Shown here piece by piece: positions 11,741 through 23,453 of a stretch of DNA of 64,000 nucleotides. Both the position numbers and the translations under genes were made by a program. The notes under the pieces are model-generated. The model was given only the letters and a program-made list of their open reading frames with translations. It was not told the origin of the DNA and ran no database searches. This stretch comes from Molossus alvarezi (taxonomy: Eukaryota; Chordata; Mammalia; Chiroptera; Molossidae), in assembly GCA_037176705.1 (NCBI GenBank), contig CM073886.1, forward strand, positions 15,150,501 through 15,214,500, in the 5' to 3' direction. Within the stretch, counting starts at the first letter, position 1, and each line of letters starts with the position of its first letter.

Positions 11741-12788
11741 TAGACTATCTTACCCAAGAAATATTTTGAGTTTATTAGAGGTTAGATCTTTATCTTACCC
11801 ACCTTGACATAGTCAGTGTCCAGAAAAAGGGCCTGAAAAAATAGCAGATGTTATAAATGTTTCATGAGTCAATGGTAAGGAGTATGATCTATTTCATCAG
11901 TATAGTAGACAGTGCAGATATATCTCTTGTTTCTCTAATGAATCACTCAAGCACCACATTCTCTCATTAGCAGAAGTTCATTCTCTCTTGAGAGTACTCA
12001 CTCTCTTCAAGAATTGTCCAAGAGTCCTAGGGGTTTACTTAGTCCAAAGAGACTAATCCTATGAGAAGTGGAAAGTCTAGCAATTCTCCAATTTAGTTCA
12101 TATGCTTGGGTCAAGGTCAAGTGGTGATGATGATGATGAACATCATCACAGTCTGAGACCAACCCCCACCTCCACTCCCATGCCCTGGTGATGCTCTTGC
12201 TCATCTAGCTCACTGCCAGCCTGCCCTGCTGTCCTACATGTGGGACCTTAGGTTGCAGGTCTTGAACGTCATACTCACAGGCCCAGTCATTGTTTCCCAG
12301 AACAGAGCACCTGAGTGACCATGTCCAGAGGGCTTCTAGCCTCAGCCAATGCTGTGCTTGATGCATCAGATACTTGTGTTGACCCTGGATCACTTGGGGT
12401 TTACTTCTTGTTAACAGTCCCAGTGGAACTATCCCGATTTATCAGGGAAATATTAATAATATCAAACCTCACTAAATTTGACTTTCATGACTAGTCTCCT
12501 AAATGTATTAAATTTAACTATTTTATGTTTTATTCACTAGTGGGTTTTATACCTATTTCTTTCTCTTTTTTTCCCCCCTCCCATTGGTAGATTTTGCATG
12601 AAATCCTTTTAGTTGCTTTAAGTTTCCCATGTGTGAGTAACATCTTTTAAATTTCCTGTTCTGTGATGATATGGGCTCCAGAAAATTCTACTGATATTTA
12701 CCTGTGCTGGCACTATTTGTCACCCAGCCTATCCACATACCAGGAAGTAGTGGCCATTTCACTGGGGACCCCATAAAAGGGTAAAGAC
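11741..12788. other. AT-rich unassigned intergenic sequence
   Basis: Contains a short (GAT)n run near 12124-12137. No gene or confidently named repeat seen. Confidence 0.45.
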
Positions 12789-12801
12789 AGAGTTCTTTTT
12801 A

Positions 12802-14301
12802 TTTTTAATTTTTATTTTTCTTTCTTTTTAAAAAAATTGTTAACAGTATTACAGATGTCCCCCATTTCCCTCCCCTTTGCCCCCCCTGCACCCTGCCCCT
12901 GCCCCATCCCAGGTCTTCACACTATTGTCTGTGTCCATGGGCTATGCATATATGTACATATGTTCTTTGGTAATCTCTTCCCATCACCCCCAACCCCCTC
13001 CCCTCTGAGATCTGTCAGTCTGTTCCATGCATCCTTGCCTCTGGACCTACTTTTGTTTATCAGTTTATTTTGTTCATTAGATTCCACATATAAGTGAGAT
13101 CATGTAATATTTGTCTTCCTCTGACTGGCTTATTTCGCTTAGTGTAATAATCTCCAGGTCCATCCATGCTGTCCCATTGCATAGTATTCCATTGTGTAAA
13201 TGTACCATGGCTTTATTATTATTATTATTATTTTTAATCCTCACTCGAGGATATTTTTCAATTTATCTTCATATAGAGCGGAAGGGAGGGAGAGAGAGAG
13301 AAATATCAACATGAGAGGGACACATCGACAGTTTGCCTCCTGCAACCAAGGTACGTGCCCTTGACCGGAATAGAACCCACGGCTCACTGGTCTGCGGGCC
13401 GATGCTCTAACCGCTGAGCCAAATGGACCAGGGCTGTTCCACGGCTTTTTTATCTATTCATCTGCTGGTGGACACTTGGACTGTTTCAGGTCTTAGCTAT
13501 TATAAATAACGCTACTATAAACATAGGTGTGCATATATTCTTTCTGATTGATGTTTCGGGATTCTTAGAATGTACTCCTAGAAGTGGAATTGCTGGGCCA
13601 GGAGGCAGTTATATTTTTAATTTTTTGAGGAAATTTCATACTGTTTTCCATAGTAGCTGCACCAGTCTCCATTCCCACCAACAGTGTGTTAGGGTTCCCT
13701 TTTCTTCACAACCTCACCAGCACTTGTTGTTTGATGATTTGTTGATGGCAGCCATTCTGGCAGGTGTGAGGTGATACCTCATTGTAGTTTAATTTGCATC
13801 TCTCTGATGATTAATGATGTTGAGCCTTTTTGCATATGCCTATTGGCCATCTGTACGTCCTCTTTGGAGAAGTGTCTATTTATGTCTTTTGCCCACTTTT
13901 TAATTGGATTGTTTGTCTTCCTTTTGTTGAGTTGTATGAGTTCTTTATATATTTTGGAAATTAATGCCTTGTCAGATGTATCATTGGCAAATATGGTTTC
14001 CCATACAGTAGGTTTCCTTTTCATTTTGAGGATAGTTTCTTTTGCTGTGCAGAAGCTTTTTAGTTTGATGTAGTCCCATTTGTTTATTTTTACCTTTATT
14101 TCTCTTGCCCCAGGAGATATATTGGTGAAAATACTGTTACATGAAAGGTCTGAGATTTTGCTTCCAGGATTTTTATGGTTTCGAGACTTATATTTAAATT
14201 TTTTATTCATTTTGAGTTTATTCTTGTGTATGGTATAAGTTGGTGGTCTAGTTTCTTTCTTTTTCTTTTATTTTATTTTTATTTTTTGCATGTAGTAGGA
14301 A
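12802..14301 (-). mobile_element. 5'-truncated L1 (3' end with ORF2 remnant)
   Basis: Minus-strand L1 3' end with a poly(A) tail (poly-T at about 12796-12836). The C-terminal part of ORF2 protein is readable at 14210-13779 on the minus strand ([24 protein letters not shown]-like motifs) without catalytic domains. TSD AGAGTTCTTTTTA at 12789-12801 versus AGAGTTCCTTTTA at 14302-14314. Interrupted by a SINE at 13215-13434. Confidence 0.9.
13215..13434 (-). mobile_element. Ves-type SINE inside L1
   Basis: Reversed Ves element from (ATT)n-rich tail and ATCCTCACTCGAGGATA to GAGCCAAATGGACCAGGGC. The flanking CCATGGCTTT / CCACGGCTTT repeat marks the TSD. Confidence 0.9.
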
Positions 14302-14434
14302 AGAGTTCCTTTTAGACTTACTCCTTGTCTCTATTATAATTTACTTATACCATCACTCAGATTTGCATATCAAGGGTTCTCAAGTCAGCTCAGGCCTTAA
14401 CAGTCCACAAACTAAAGGTCCTATCACCTCTTTT

Positions 14435-14676
14435 TTTTTTATCCTCACCGAGGACATTTTTGCATTTATCTTAAGATAGAGCAGGAGGGAGAGAAGGAAG
14501 AAGAGAGAGAGAGAAACATCGATGTGAAAGGGACACATCGAGTGGCTGCCACCCACACGACCCCAACCGGTACAGGGACAAACTGCAACCGAGGTACGTG
14601 CCCTTAGCGGAAACCGAACCCGGGACTCTCTGGTCCGCAGGCCAACGCTCTAACTGCTGAGCCAAACCGGCCAGGA
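14435..14676 (-). mobile_element. Ves-type SINE
   Basis: Poly-T, ATCCTCACCGAGGACA and GAGCCAAACCGGCCAGGA. TSD CCTATCACCTCTTTT at 14420-14434 and about 14678-14692. Confidence 0.95.
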
Positions 14677-14709
14677 CCTATCACCTCTTTTTGCCACCAC
14701 AGTAGTGCT

Positions 14710-15050
14710 CACTGGCCCAATGTTAGCACAACTAAAGGGCACCCCTAAAATGATTCCATCCCAAATTAAGGTAAAATGAGGTCATATGGGTGGTCCCTAA
14801 TCCAATATGCCTGGTGTCCTTTTAACAAGAGGACATTTGGACACATACAAGCAGTGTACACAGAGGAAAGGTCATGTGAGCACATGGCAGAAGACGGCCA
14901 TCTGCAAACCGAGGAGAGAGACCTTGGAGTAACCAACCCACTGACACCTTGATCTCGAATTTCCAGCTGCCAGAATTGTGAGAAAATAAATCCCTGTTGT
15001 TTAAGCCGCCCAGCCTGTGGTATTTGTTATGACAGCCTGACTCTTCCTGA
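14710..15050 (+). mobile_element. MaLR-type LTR fragment
   Basis: TGGTGTCCTTTTAACAAGAG, GAAGACGGCCATCTGCAAAC and AATAAATCCCTGTTGTTTAA in order match the end of MST/MLT1-type LTRs, ending with the usual GGTATTTGTTATGACAGCC segment. Confidence 0.65.
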
Positions 15051-16151
15051 GCAGATCAACCACAGCAGCTTGAGAAACAATGGTTCTTCAGCACAGGAAG
15101 TTTAAGAAGCACTGCCCTGGTCAGTTTGACTTGACACTTCTTTAGCATATGTTCACAGTTATGGTCACGCATGACTTTGTTTGCTTGGGGCTGTCGGGTG
15201 ATTCCTGTCCTGGTGTAATTGCTAATACTCTCATAAATGTCCAAAAAGCTGGAGGATGTTAGTCACCCCAATAATGATTTAGCTAACTCAAGAGCTGCAA
15301 TCCCTGAAGCCCCGTGATTTTTAATCTCTTGCCTCCTTTGGTCACCATGGCCACCAACTGGCTATGTTAGGCCTTTCTCTCCCAGCTCTGGCCAGCGGTG
15401 AATCTACCACCTCCTACCCTCCCTTCTGGTGACACAAGTCCACAGGGCCCTGGGAACTATCCCCAGCTTGGTGTCCAGCACCCTCTGGCTGTGTCTTAGA
15501 AGCAGGGACAAAGCCATGCCGGTCAGAGCCAGTTCAGGACTTTCTTGAGGAGAGACACACTGGGGACACCTCACAAAAAAACTCCCACAGCCTTTGTGAG
15601 ACAAGATGGTCTGCTTTCAGTCCAGTTAGCCTACGAGGGCTCTGGGGCTGACCTGTGTCCCCCATGCCCCTCTCCTCCCTGGAGGTGGCTGTCTGGAACA
15701 TTTCACTGAGGGGGGCCACAGGCCTGTCTAGGTTCAGAGCCAAGAGCTCCGGACTGACTGCAATTGTCAGCCCCAGACAGAGGGAGAGGATGGTGGGTGG
15801 GCAGCGAACTTGTCAACTCTGCAGCTTCTGCCCTTCCAGGAGCCAGACAGGCCTGGGCAGCCGCTGAGTTAAGCCTGAGAGGACTGAAACCAGCCTGCTG
15901 CCCCAGAAGGTTTGCTCTCTCTTAGCCACACACCCAGGAGGCTCTGTAATGGTTGTTCCTTTTCCCCATGGAGTTGCCTTCAGGGCTCTGTCCTCTGCCC
16001 TCCCCCACCCCTGCCCCTCTGTTCGTGGGGAGGCTGCCTCCTCCATGGGCCTCACTGGATCCTAAGGAACATCGCATCTGTGTCCAGGTGGAGGTTTCCG
16101 AACTTTTTGATTCCTTATATTGTCTGATAACTTCCTCTCCCTAATACCTTT
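15051..16151. other. Unique intergenic sequence
   Basis: Overlapping minus-strand open frames at 15404-16055 were examined. None shows a recognised domain or splice-supported exon. No repeat named. Confidence 0.45.
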
Positions 16152-16389
16152 CTTTCTTTTTTTTTTTTATCCTCACCTGAGGACATTTTTGTTTAGATAG
16201 AGTGGGAGGGAGAGAGTGGAAGAGAGAGAAACATCGATGTGAAAGGAACACATCGAGTGGTTGCCACCTGCACGACCAACCAGGGCCGGGGACAAACTGC
16301 AACCAAGGTTCGTGCCCTTAGCGGGAACCGAACCCGGGTCTCTGGACCGCAGGCCGACGCTCCAACCGCTGAGCCAAACTGGCCAGGGC
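16152..16389 (-). mobile_element. Ves-type SINE
   Basis: Poly-T, ATCCTCACCTGAGGACA to GAGCCAAACTGGCCAGGGC. TSD CCTAATACCTTT at 16140-16151 versus CCTAATAACTTT at 16390-16401. Confidence 0.95.
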
Positions 16390-16401
16390 CCTAATAACTT
16401 T

Positions 16402-17779
16402 CTTGTGTTACTTTGCTAATGAATTCTCCAGCTCATTCTTCTTCATAATAACCCCATTCTAGAAAGCAGTAAGGTGGGGGTGGTGATGGATTAAGACAAA
16501 ACCCAAATCCCCAATTTTTGTGCATTTGTGCCCAACATTTAATTTGGCAAGTCTCAAGTGCATGATCCCAAACCACCTCAGAAATTTCAACTCCCCCATC
16601 TCCCCAAATGACCTCCACACCATGCAGCCCTGTGTCAGGACCCACTCCCGTGCAGATGCCCCTGCCTAGGCTTTGTGTCTCTGTGTGTATAGGGGTGTGT
16701 GTGTGTGTGTGTGTGTGTGTGCATGATCCTCAGAGCCCACCACATTTTCCAGCTATCAACAGCCCAAACCACTCCACTCACCCGCAGCGGATGCCTCCCC
16801 AGCTCCCTCTCTTCCTCCCCCATGCATCCCACTGCTGCCAACAGTGAGTTAGAAGGAAGGAGCCTGAACTGACAGAAACGCACAGAAAGTGTCTTTCTGC
16901 CTGACCTTGACTGCAGTACAAAGACAGCCCTTTTGTTTTCTCTTTCCCTGTCCCCATCTACAGGTGGCATTTGTAGAGGATTTAGAAGACTGACAGTTCT
17001 GCTTATAAAACTCCACCCCCAGCCCCCAGCTGATTGCAACAGACAAAGAGGTTCTCTTAGTGCCTCGCTGGGGGGAGTAGGTGTGGGTCCTGGCACCTGG
17101 GAAGTGGGGTGGGGGTAAATGTGGAGCGGGCACTGCACCACCTCCAGCAGCTCCCTCAGCATCTGGCTGCCTGGCCCATCCTGACTGCCCAGTAGAATGT
17201 CTTTCAAGGGCACCCCCAATGGCTGGCAATCCATGCATCCTGGGGAGCCTTTGGCAGTCCCTGAGATTAGTGACATAGTTCAGGGACAGGTTAGTAGTCA
17301 GGAGCTGCACAGTCGGGAGGTGCACGGTCCAGTGTTGTGTAAGAAGAAAGCATTCATGGCCAACACACAAACATCCCTTGTAGGGCTTAGCCAGTACATG
17401 GATAAGGACGTGATTATAATTTACTCAGATGTTCTGGAAGGCTGACAGGCTGACTTCTGTCCAAAGGCCAGACTCTTTGCCCAACGATGAGGAGCAGGAA
17501 TCAAGCACAGGATGAACAGTCCCTTTCTCAGCGTGGAATGGGGGCTCAGGTCCTGCCCAGGCCTTACCTCTGAACATGTAGTTGAGTCATTGAGAAGGAA
17601 TTCACAGGTACGCGGCAGCTCTGCCAAAGGCACTGAGTGAGCCTGGGCCCCTAGTTCCCTAGTTCCCCCGCAGTGGCAAGAAACCTGCAGGGAACCCCTG
17701 TGTGATGGGCCCTTGGGGTGCAGGGACACTCAGGAAAGGACATCCTTCCTCCCATGATGGTGAGCACTGGTTTGATGCC
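16402..17779. other. Unique intergenic sequence
   Basis: Contains a (TG)n run. Minus-strand open frames at 16635-17370 partly translate that repeat and show no recognisable domain, so no gene is called. Confidence 0.45.
16695..16721. repeat. (TG)n microsatellite
   Basis: About 13 uninterrupted GT units in unique sequence. Confidence 0.95.
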
Positions 17780-17789
17780 TGAGCAGGGG

Positions 17790-17975
17790 GTGGCAGAGGG
17801 ATGGTGAAATTTGAGATTAAATTCCACAACTCACTGGGTAAATTACTTTAACTCTCTCATCCTGGGTTTCCTCCTCTGTAAAAATAGGAGATTAATACCC
17901 ACCATGAGTATTAAATGAGATAACAATTGTGAAACCACCGAGCATCAAGCCTGGCTCCAAATAGGTGCACGATGA
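17790..17975 (+). mobile_element. MIR SINE
   Basis: Degenerate MIR: a TAAATTACTTTAACTCTCTC segment followed by TTTCCTCCTCTGTAAAAATA and GCATCAAGCCTGGCTCCAAA. Confidence 0.65.
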
Positions 17976-19324
17976 AAGCTAGAGTTCCATCCATCCATCC
18001 ATCCGTCTAGCCCCTCATTCCAGGGACAAGATCCAAATCACAGAAAGTTGGTAGCACACATCACAAAACATCAGCAGAAACCAGTTTCCAAAAGCAGCAC
18101 TTGGGAACCAGTTCCTTTCACCAGAGAATTTCTCATTATTGTCTAAACCTGCCTGCTCCTCCCCTCCCCAAGCCCTCTCAATCCTCAGCTTCAAATGGGG
18201 TCATCTGAAAACACCAAGATCTGGATTCTCTTGTCTCTTCTTTCTTGTTTCAAGTCGCCCTGGGCAACTTTTCTTTCTGGACACTTCCTCTTGTCCTCAG
18301 AAAAATTCTCTCTTCCTTAAGCCAACTTCAATGGTTGGGCATTCTATTTATCAAACTTAAACCCCTTTATATGTCTAAGTGCATTCTAAAAACACTGGGA
18401 TTGCTATTGGAGAGAAGCATGGGTAGTCTTTCTCCATTACTAGTGGGAGTGGGGTTCTTGGGTTACCATTGGAATAAGCATTTCCAGAGGCCCCCGCAGA
18501 GAATGAGATATGGTAGAAAGCTTTATTTCCATGGAATTACATCCCTGGGTTTCCAAAGTTCCAATTCCCTTAGTCCAGTCGTAGAGAGGTGTAGCTGGGG
18601 TTTCAGTAAAGCTAGAAGCAGAGCCAGTGTCCAGAGTTTCCTTTCCATATTGAACTTGAGTCCAGTTCAGTATCAGGCTAGTTGCAGTCCATGAGTCCAT
18701 GTGTGGGGGTCCACATGGCTGTGGGCTATGTTGGTGAATGCCAGGAAGCCAACCTGAACCATGAGCCAAGCAATCCAAGAGTAACCAAGAGCAACCAAGA
18801 GAGCAAACTCCTTTGTTCAGGGGACTGAATATCCCAAATTTCATGCCCTTGCAGTGGCGATGCCCATTCTAGCCAATGACCTATGTTCTCAGGTGTGACT
18901 TACAGGCAAGCACCTTCCCTATGTCACCCCAACTTTACTGGGCATGTGTCTATTCTCATCCCTGTCCAATCCCTTCCCCCAGTGATCTTCAGGAAATAGG
19001 CTGGTGGCTCCCTGGGGAGTGTAAAGCTTTAGCTTCCTGGTGAAGATGCCCAATGACCAGATATAGATATGCCTATAATATCTGGCTTTCCCTTTGCTTC
19101 TTTCCTATTATTATTAACTAGGTTAACTACAACAGTATGAGAATGCAATACATTAAAATGTCAACAGCGAGTACCTCTGGGTAGTGGGACTTCTTTTTAA
19201 TTTAGCTGTATTTCCTAATTTCTGAAATATACATGTATGACTTTTTAATAGGAAAAATATTTTTAAAGTTAATTTCAATTCATATTTCCTCTCTGCCTGC
19301 TACTAAAACATCTTTTCCTATTTT
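17976..19324. other. Intergenic sequence left of the ERVL provirus
   Basis: Contains a short (ATCC)n run at about 17988-18004. The part near 19150-19260 reads like an old repeat that I cannot name. No gene seen. Confidence 0.4.
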
Positions 19325-19329
19325 GCCAA

Positions 19330-20090
19330 TGTATGGTAAATGTGAATATGAGCCCCTTCCCATGCTCCAACTCCCCTGCCCACCCTGTAGGAAATATAGT
19401 GAAGGCCTATAAGACTGTGAGACCTGCCCAGCTGGTGTGGCTCAGTGGTTTGAGCATCATCCCATGGACAGAGAGATCCTGGTTCAATTCCCAGTAAGGG
19501 TACATGCCCAAGTTGTGGGCTCAGTCCCCAGTAGGGGGTATGCAGGAGGTGGCTGATTGATGCATCTCTCTCACATTGATGTTTCTATCTATCTCTCCTT
19601 TCCTCTCTCTCTAAAAAAATCGATAAAAACATATTTTTAAAAAAAGAAAGAAAAAGACTGTGAGACCTTGGAAACCTGGCCAGCAACTCGGTCTAAGAAA
19701 GGGCAAAGAGAAACTGCTTGTAGATGTGAGCCTGGATTGTAAACAGCTAGTGTTTTGATCTCACACAGTTTGCTTACGGGCCTGTCCCCCTCCCCCTACG
19801 TGTCCTGTTTTCTGTGCTCTATAAAATCTTGTGTTGGGGAAGTCTGGGTGGTGGCAAAATAGCAGTGACCAGTGCCCCTGTTGTGGCCTGTCTGCAGGCT
19901 GGTGGTACTTATTTAGCTGGACAACTTCACTGGTGGCAGTCTGTGCAGCAATAAACTTCCAGGTCGGCTGCCACCAGTGCGCACATAAGTCCTAATAAAC
20001 CTGTCTTTCACAGCCAGTCCTCTGGATTATTTCTTTGGGATCTACAAACAATATACTAGGTTTTCTGGTACCTCAGCACTTCACATAACA
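19330..20090 (+). mobile_element. ERVL 5' LTR with SINE insertion
   Basis: Starts TGTATGG, contains CTCTATAAAATCTTGTG (TATA-like) and AATAAACC, and ends CATAACA. Without the SINE at 19426-19653 it is about 520 bases. Confidence 0.8.
19426..19653 (+). mobile_element. Older Ves-related SINE in ERVL 5' LTR
   Basis: GTGTGGCTCAGTGGTTTGAG head, GGCTGATTGATGCATCTC middle and an A-rich tail without the TCCTCAGGTGAGG box. TSD AAGACTGTGAGACCT at 19411-19425 and 19654-19668. Confidence 0.93.
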
Positions 20091-20212
20091 ATAGGCATAG
20101 TTGGCAGGATTGATTCCAGAGAAATTCCTTTAGAGTTGACAGCTGGTGAAGAGGGAGTGGGAGACAATGTGTAATGTAGTGGGGGAAACCCCACTTTGGA
20201 AAAGGAGCTCCA

Positions 20213-20440
20213 GCCTGGCCTGTGTGGCTCAGTGGATTGAGCGATGTCCCATGGACTGGGCGGTCCTGGTTCGATTCCTGGTCATGGCACATGCCCAGGT
20301 TGCAGTCTCGATCCCCAGTAGGAGGCATGCAGGAGGCAGCAAATCCATGTATCTCTCCCACATTGATGTTTATATCTCTCTCTCTCTCTAAAAAATCAAT
20401 AAAAACGTATTAGTAAAAAAAAAGAAGAAAGAAAAACAAG
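20213..20440 (+). mobile_element. Ves-related SINE
   Basis: TGTGTGGCTCAGTGGATTGA head and AAAATCAATAAAAACG tail. Its TSD GAAAAGGAGCTCCA (20199-20212) recurs as GAAAAGGAACTCCA only after the next SINE (20705-20718), so that SINE entered this one's tail. Confidence 0.92.
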
Positions 20441-20699
20441 AACCCTGGACAGTTTTGCTCAGTGGTTGGAGCATCGGCCTAGGGATCAAAGATTCTGGCC
20501 AATTTTGGGGTTTGATTCTGGCCAAGGGCACGTACCTGGGTTGCAGTTCGTCCCTGGCTCCCGGTGGGGTCATGTGGGTGGCAGCCAGTAGATGTGTCTT
20601 TCTCACATTGATGCTTCTCTCTCTCTCTCTCTCCCCCCCCCACTCTATCTGAAGATAAATAGAAAAATATCCTCAGGTGTGGATTAAAAAAAAAATTTA
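20441..20699 (+). mobile_element. Ves-type SINE inserted in a SINE tail
   Basis: CCCTGGACAGTTTTGCTCAG head to TCCTCAGGTGTGGATT and A-run, nested in the A-rich tail of the preceding SINE. Confidence 0.92.
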
Positions 20700-20719
20700 G
20701 AAAAGAAAAGGAACTCCAT

Positions 20720-21890
20720 GTAGTTTGAAGTGGCAACCCTGGGGACCACCACATGAGTTTTCTGGGGACATCTGGAAAACGCCAGCAAGGCTGCTTTCAG
20801 TCCTCGTATCAGTGGTGTGAAAGCAAAATGAAAGGAAAATTTAAAAAATGAATCTTTTGAGCACCTTGAATGCCACTCCTAGAGGCTCGGAGGCTGCTGT
20901 GGTCCCGGGGACATGGGGAAATCGGTGCCCCCCCAAGCCCTGCTCAGGCTGCAGGAGCAGCATGTGAGGGGGAAGAAACAAACACAAAAAACTGGCACTT
21001 TTACATTCTAATTGTTATCTTGGACTGTTACATTTTACCAAACAACAAAGTTCTTTGCCAACTGCATTATAATCAAATCCATAATCATTGTCATTCACAG
21101 TCACTGTTTTACTCTGATGCATCTGCAAAGAGAGTTCATCTTAAAGAGTCATGGGAAGAATTGTGACCTATTCTAAAATAAAGTTTTCTGAGAATAAATT
21201 TTCAGATCATGACTTTAAACTGGATTTATAGAAATACTGACAGATGATCTGAATTAAAAAATAATCATATGGGCCTGAATAAAGAAAATAATAATTTGTT
21301 TTACTTTGTTCAAAATATTACTAATTTTTTAAAGTATTTTGTTTTCCAGATATAAGGACATTTGTGTTTTTTCTTAGAGCAGCACGATAAATTATACCTT
21401 TGTAAGCACTACCAAAGCATTTATATTTTTCTCCCTACCTGCTCCCTCTAGAATTGGAGGGAGAAAAATATAAATGAGTGAGTATTATTTCATTTTCATG
21501 GCAGTCTTGTTGTTTGCATGAAATTCAATGAGAATCTGTTCTCTTTATAACAGGACATAATTGAAAACTGATTTTTATTAACCAAGACTGAATGGCCTGT
21601 CATTTTTAAGAGAGACATGCATAGAGTCTGAATGTCACCAGAAAACTTTAAGGAATTAAAATTGACTTTGACTGATTCCAAATCTTAACTATTGTAAATG
21701 GAAAACTCACAAACACAGACAACAATATGGTGAGTACCAGAAAAAAAAAGAATGGGGGAGATGGGAAAATATAGGGGGAATAAATAATAATAAAAGGAGA
21801 CCTGACTTGGAATGATAAACACACAACACAGTGTATAGATAATTTATTATAGAATTGTGCACCAAAAACCTTTGTATGCTCTTATAAGGA
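20720..21890. other. AT-rich interior of the ERVL provirus, unassigned
   Basis: No open frame of retroviral character is readable. A minus-strand frame near 21496-21681 has no family match I recognise. It may be decayed gag, or a pre-existing or inserted repeat. Confidence 0.35.
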
Positions 21891-21899
21891 AAAGACAAT

Positions 21900-22032
21900 A
21901 GTGGGATTGGCAGAAGAAGAACTAGTGGGCTTTTGAGGAGGCAAAAAGGACAGTTAAACAGGCACAGGCACTTGGTATCTATGATCCAGACTACCTAAGG
22001 AATTGGATGTACATGGAGCCCAGGAGGGGATG
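21900..22032 (+). pseudogene. ERVL pol remnant (RT/RNase H connection)
   Basis: A frame reads AFEEAKRTVKQAQALGIYDP, resembling the region where ERVL pol passes from reverse transcriptase toward RNase H. It is preceded by stops and cut by a SINE at 22036. Confidence 0.5.
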
Positions 22033-22035
22033 TCG

Positions 22036-22260
22036 TGAGGACATTTTTTCATTTTTTGTTCAGATAGAGCTGGAGGAAGAGAGAGAGAGAGAGAGAAACA
22101 TCGACGTAAAAGGGACACATCGGGTGGCTGTCACCCACACAACCCAACCAGGGCCAGGGACAAACTGCAACCGAAGTACATGCCCTTAGCGGGAACCGAA
22201 CCCGGGTCTCTCTGGACCGCAAGCTGATGCTCTAACCGCTGAGCCAAACCAGCCAGGGCA
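22036..22260 (-). mobile_element. Ves-type SINE, 3'-truncated
   Basis: Starts at GAGGACA, lacking the poly-T and half of the terminal box, and runs to GAGCCAAACCAGCCAGGGC. Confidence 0.9.
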
Positions 22261-22280
22261 GCTCTACATTCTAATAGGTT

Positions 22281-22434
22281 TTTTTTATTTATTTATTTTT
22301 AGAGAGAGAGGAAGGGAGAGAGAGAAACATTGATGTGGGATCGAGCCTGCAACCTGGGCATGTGCCCTCACTGGGAATCAAACCAGCAACCTTTCAGTGC
22401 ACACACAACCAACTGAACCACACCAGCCAGGGCC
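22281..22434 (-). mobile_element. Older Ves-related SINE
   Basis: TTTATTTATTTTTAGAGAGA tract, then GGATCGAGCCTGCAACCTGG and the reversed head CCACACCAGCCAGGGCC. An AATAGGTTT / CAGTAGGTTT flank suggests the TSD. Confidence 0.85.
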
Positions 22435-22779
22435 AGTAGGTTTGGGGCCCAGGAATGAAACGGAGCTGAAGAAAGATGCAGCCTAATAAACAGCTCTCTG
22501 CCACCTACCATGCCCTGCAAGCGACAGAGCCTATAACTGGAAGATCTGCAGTAACAGTGCGGACCACCTACCTGCCTCGGGGTGGCTGCATGATGTGTCT
22601 CACACTCTGAAATCTGGGGCAGCATAGACGCAAACTATAACAAGATGGAGTGTTCACCTGCAGCAGAAACATGTCAATATTCCCTCTTAGCCAGGAATTG
22701 CAGACACTGTTGGGACCAGTCATTTTGTGTCAGAAGGAGATGCTGAACAGACTCTCAAGAAAGAGCCTATTGGCCCTTC

Positions 22780-23110
22780 GCCAGTGAAAGCAGGTACGGT
22801 CCAGGGCCACCTGAGCATGGTATACCGATGGCCAATACAAAGGACAGCCCCCTAAATGGCATGCTCAGGACTGGACCATCAACAACAGACCCCTGTGGGG
22901 ACAAACCATGCTGACATATGGCTGGTTGTACAGACTAAGAAGGTGACCCTATACCATGTCACAGGGCATCAACCATTACAAAGTCCAGGGAATGATGAAG
23001 CAGATTCTCTTGCTAATGTTTCATGGCCAGCAGAGGCCCCAGCAGAAGACCTGGCTGCATGGCTACACAGGAAAATGAAACATGCAGGGCAGAAAACCCT
23101 GTGAGCAACA
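22780..23110 (+). pseudogene. ERVL pol remnant: RNase H
   Basis: One frame reads a TDGQYKGQPPKWHAQDWTIN-like segment. A second reads VTLYHVTGHQPLQSPGNDEA, the C-terminal RNase H region with its HxxxxxxxN/D pattern. A frameshift separates them. It is non-functional; ended by a stop and followed by a SINE at 23150. Confidence 0.7.
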
Positions 23111-23149
23111 GCTAAAGCCTGGGGCCTTCCATTAAAAATGACTGACATT

Positions 23150-23414
23150 GCCCTGGCAAGTTTGGCTCAGCGGTTAGAGCGTAGGCCCGTGGACCGGAGA
23201 GTCCCGGGTTCAGTTCCTGCTATGAGCATGTACCTCGGTTGCAGTTTGTCCCCGGCCCCGATTGGGGTCGTGTGGGTGGCAACCAGTCAATGTTTCTCTC
23301 TCACGTCTGTGTTTTTCTCTCTCTCTTCCTCCCTTTCTCCCTCCCGCTGTATCTGAAGATAAATACAAAAAAAAAAAAAAAATCCTCGGGTGAGGATAAA
23401 AAAAAATTTTTTCT
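23150..23414 (+). mobile_element. Ves-type SINE in ERVL
   Basis: CCCTGGCAAGTTTGGCTCAG head to TCCTCGGGTGAGGAT. TSD AAAATGACTGACATT at 23135-23149 versus TAAATGACTGACATT at 23415-23429. Confidence 0.95.
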
Positions 23415-23453
23415 TAAATGACTGACATTATGACAACTTGTCTATAGTGTTCT

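Noticed and set aside
16635..17370. Overlapping minus-strand open frames of 173-213 codons
   Set aside because: One translates a TG microsatellite as His-Thr repeats and neither has a domain. A degenerate protease resemblance near 17200-17340 was too weak to call as a lost cluster member.
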